From Loxodes magnus (Eukaryota > Ciliophora > Karyorelictea > Loxodida > Loxodidae), in contig CAMPDV010000015.1 in assembly GCA_946699065.1 (NCBI GenBank), positions 496,001 through 560,000 on the forward strand: a stretch of DNA of 64,000 bases, written 5' to 3'. Within the stretch, counting starts at the first letter, position 1. Each line of letters starts with the position of its first letter. This document shows, one piece after another, positions 61,993 to 64,000 of this stretch. The translations under genes and the position numbers were made by a program. The notes beneath the pieces were generated by a model, which worked only from the letters and a program-made list of their open reading frames with translations, had not been told where the DNA came from and did not search any database.

Positions 61993-62904
61993 ATGGGATA
62001 ATCTCAACCTGGGCCATTTACTTATTCGTATGGTCTTTCTTTTATTGAAATTGTCTAAATTGGAATAGATTGGATAATTTAAAGTAATAGAAATTTTTCT
62101 TTATCCTTGTTTTTTTTAATTTCGCATTACATAGGCATTCTTCTTCACTTGATATTAATTTGACAAACTTCCTATTTCGTATACAACAAAATTAGAGAAA
62201 AAGAAAAAGTAAGAAAATTCTTTTTATCAAATATAGTAGTTTTTACAATTGATCACATAATGTTTATACTGCTTAACAATTAATTTTCTTCATTGGTTTC
62301 ATTATGCTTTGTATTAATCTGGATTTATTTATTTGAAAAGGGAAAAAATGAAGACACAGTTATAATAAGAAAAAAACTAATTTCTAATTCCTGAAACAAT
62401 GATTATTTAGAAAACTAAACTAGTTATTATACTTCAGACATATGAATTAAAGATAAAAAAATAAAAAATTTAGAGTCATAACTAGAAGAATAAAAAAGGT
62501 CTTACATTTCTGATTTATTAATTTAAAACTAAAAAATTAGCACTCTAGAGGAACAAGTAAAAAATAAAAATTCTGATTTAGAAGATCAAAAAATTAAAAT
62601 TAAAAAACTAGAGGATTAGATAATATTTTTAAATTTTTAAAATTAGAATTTAAAAGCAGGCTTTTAAAGTTCTGATTAATAGTTTTAGGAAAATTAATTA
62701 AATCTCAAAAATAAACTTAATAATCAAATAAAGCAGGCTAAAATAAACAAAGAGAAAGATAATAGCTGTCCAATTTGCCTAAGAAAATTTTCATCTAAAA
62801 GAAAAAATCAAACTACTATATGCAATCATAAGTTTCACGAAAATTGTCTCTAAAAGAGTCTAATAAATAGAAGAGCTTGTCCGCTTTGTAACAGATAGAT
62901 TTGA
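61993..62904 (+). CDS. Four-helix membrane / coiled-coil / RING-H2 protein
   Basis: Complete 303-residue ORF. N-terminal PGPFTYSYG then hydrophobic segments at about 16-31, 37-57, 77-94 and 99-114; coiled coil 155-250; RING-H2 with C259, C262, C277, H279, H282, C285, C296, C299; ends at TGA 62902-62904. TGA as Trp at residues 57, 134 and 151; TGG at 27 and 110. The Trp at 110 (CFVLIWIYLFE) is TGA in 45346-46258. Mirror partner of that gene at the other inner end of the large inverted repeat. Predicted membrane ubiquitin ligase, inferred from RING-H2. Confidence 0.82.
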
Positions 62905-62960
62905 TGCATCAAGAAAGATTTAAATAATTATATTTTCATTAAATTATAAACAATTATTTT

Positions 62961-64000
62961 AAATTATTTAAACGTTTAATAAAACTAAGTTTCTTATTCT
63001 TTAACATGTGACACAAAGCTAAGAATTGCCAAAAAGGATTTTAAGTTTTGATGAGTAGAAAAAATCTTAAAATAAATAATTAGATTTATTATTACTCTAA
63101 GTATTTAGAAAGTACCAATTTCTCATGAAAAACTTAAAAATGCTTTGTAATCCAAAAGGCCTAATATTTTATCTATAAATTAAAAAATACGTAAAAAACT
63201 CAATACAACTTCTAAGTAAAAATTATAATGAAAAATAGATTTTAAACCAAGTTAGATAATTTAAAATAATTACTTAAATAAAAAGATTTTTATTTACTAT
63301 TTATTAGAATTAATTCATCTAAGCTACCAAATATCTAAACTTAGGATATCAAATTACATTTAAAAGTCTATCTGAATAATCTTCTATCTAGAACTCAAAG
63401 CCTAAATTATCCTATTTTCAAAGAAAAAAATAATTATATAATAGAAAATACTTAAAAAGTAAAGATTAGAAAGTTTAGTATAGCAATGATGGAAAGATTG
63501 TCGCTTTGTATATTTTGATAAGCAAGCAACCTATTATAATTTTATAATAATGCTATATTATAAAATACTTTATGATATCTAATTTTAGAAATGGATTTAA
63601 GGTTAATTTTAAACAAAATTAAGCATAAACTTAATTTTTATTTTAGTTTAATAATTATTTAACCTTTTCACTTTAGTATTTTTAACTATTTTAGTAGTTT
63701 TAAAATTAGTAACTTTAAATTAGTAAAATTATATTTAAACTTATATTGAAAATCTTTTCATTTTTAAGAGTTTATAAATTAATAGTTATTTTCACTCAAT
63801 GATAATAGTACCCTTTAGCCTTTATCATTTTATCAATTAATATTACTTTGATTTTAATTTCATATCTTAATCATTTGAGATGCATCTATTTAAAACCTTT
63901 TTATTCAAATATTGTTTATAATAAGATTCCATTTAAAGACTTAATAAAATTGAGTTAGAAGTAGATTAAAGATAATGTCTAGAAGAGATAAGTTTAATGG
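62961..64000. repeat. Large inverted repeat, right arm (runs off the window)
   Basis: Inverse copy of 44252-45301 with only scattered differences. The last base of the window is still inside the match. Confidence 0.9.

Noticed and set aside
44252-64000. Polinton/Tlr-type giant element suggested by the inverted repeat
   Set aside because: No polymerase B, retroviral-type integrase, protease, ATPase or capsid protein recognised inside; the contents are RING genes and small retroelements.

Overview
Organism. The window is about three quarters A+T and reads as ciliate nuclear DNA. TAA and TAG are read as glutamine throughout. More unusually, TGA is read as tryptophan inside genes while still ending them. 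Evidence: four paralogous RING-finger genes and many zinc-knuckle ORFs become coherent only under this reading, and TGA lines up with TGG or aromatic residues between paralogs. Among ciliates I know of, this mix (UAR=Gln, UGA=Trp plus stop) fits karyorelicts such as Loxodes, or a Condylostoma-like heterotrich; the exact taxon is inference. When all 64 codons can be sense, an open frame is not evidence of a gene. I therefore rely on domains, paralog comparison and synonymous change, and I leave many AT-rich stretches unassigned.

Layout. (1) 1-16.1 kb: two near-identical minus-strand genes for B-box/coiled-coil/C-terminal RING proteins (1840-3138 and 10222-11517), separated by SINE and gag-like insertions; then a poorly resolved stretch probably coding for host proteins. 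(2) 16.1-43.1 kb: a dump of retroelements. Several SINE families occur, some sharing one 3' stem-loop and TTTA tail, with about a dozen single-ORF gag-like elements (coiled coil + CCHC knuckle + a G-x-[LI]-[YW]-[RK] motif) and one degraded LINE reverse transcriptase (about 33.6-35.9 kb). Elements are nested in each other. One complete RING gene (21433-22395) sits here. (3) 44.25-64 kb: a large inverted repeat with arms of at least 1.05 kb (44252-45301 and 62961-64000) around 17.7 kb. Inside lie three full-length members and one half-length member of a family of four-helix membrane / coiled-coil / RING-H2 proteins, each with the same conserved upstream block, plus a companion gene (P) duplicated upstream of two of them and more gag-like elements.

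How it fits together. The host-like theme is two families of RING-type (predicted ubiquitin ligase) proteins expanded by local duplication. One is membrane-bound with a shared promoter-like block. The other has a reversed TRIM order (B-box first, RING last) and looks homogenised by gene conversion. The mobile theme is LINE-dependent retroposition: one degraded reverse transcriptase, many ORF1-only elements and SINEs with shared 3' ends. No rRNA, tRNA, CRISPR or bacterial-type feature was seen.
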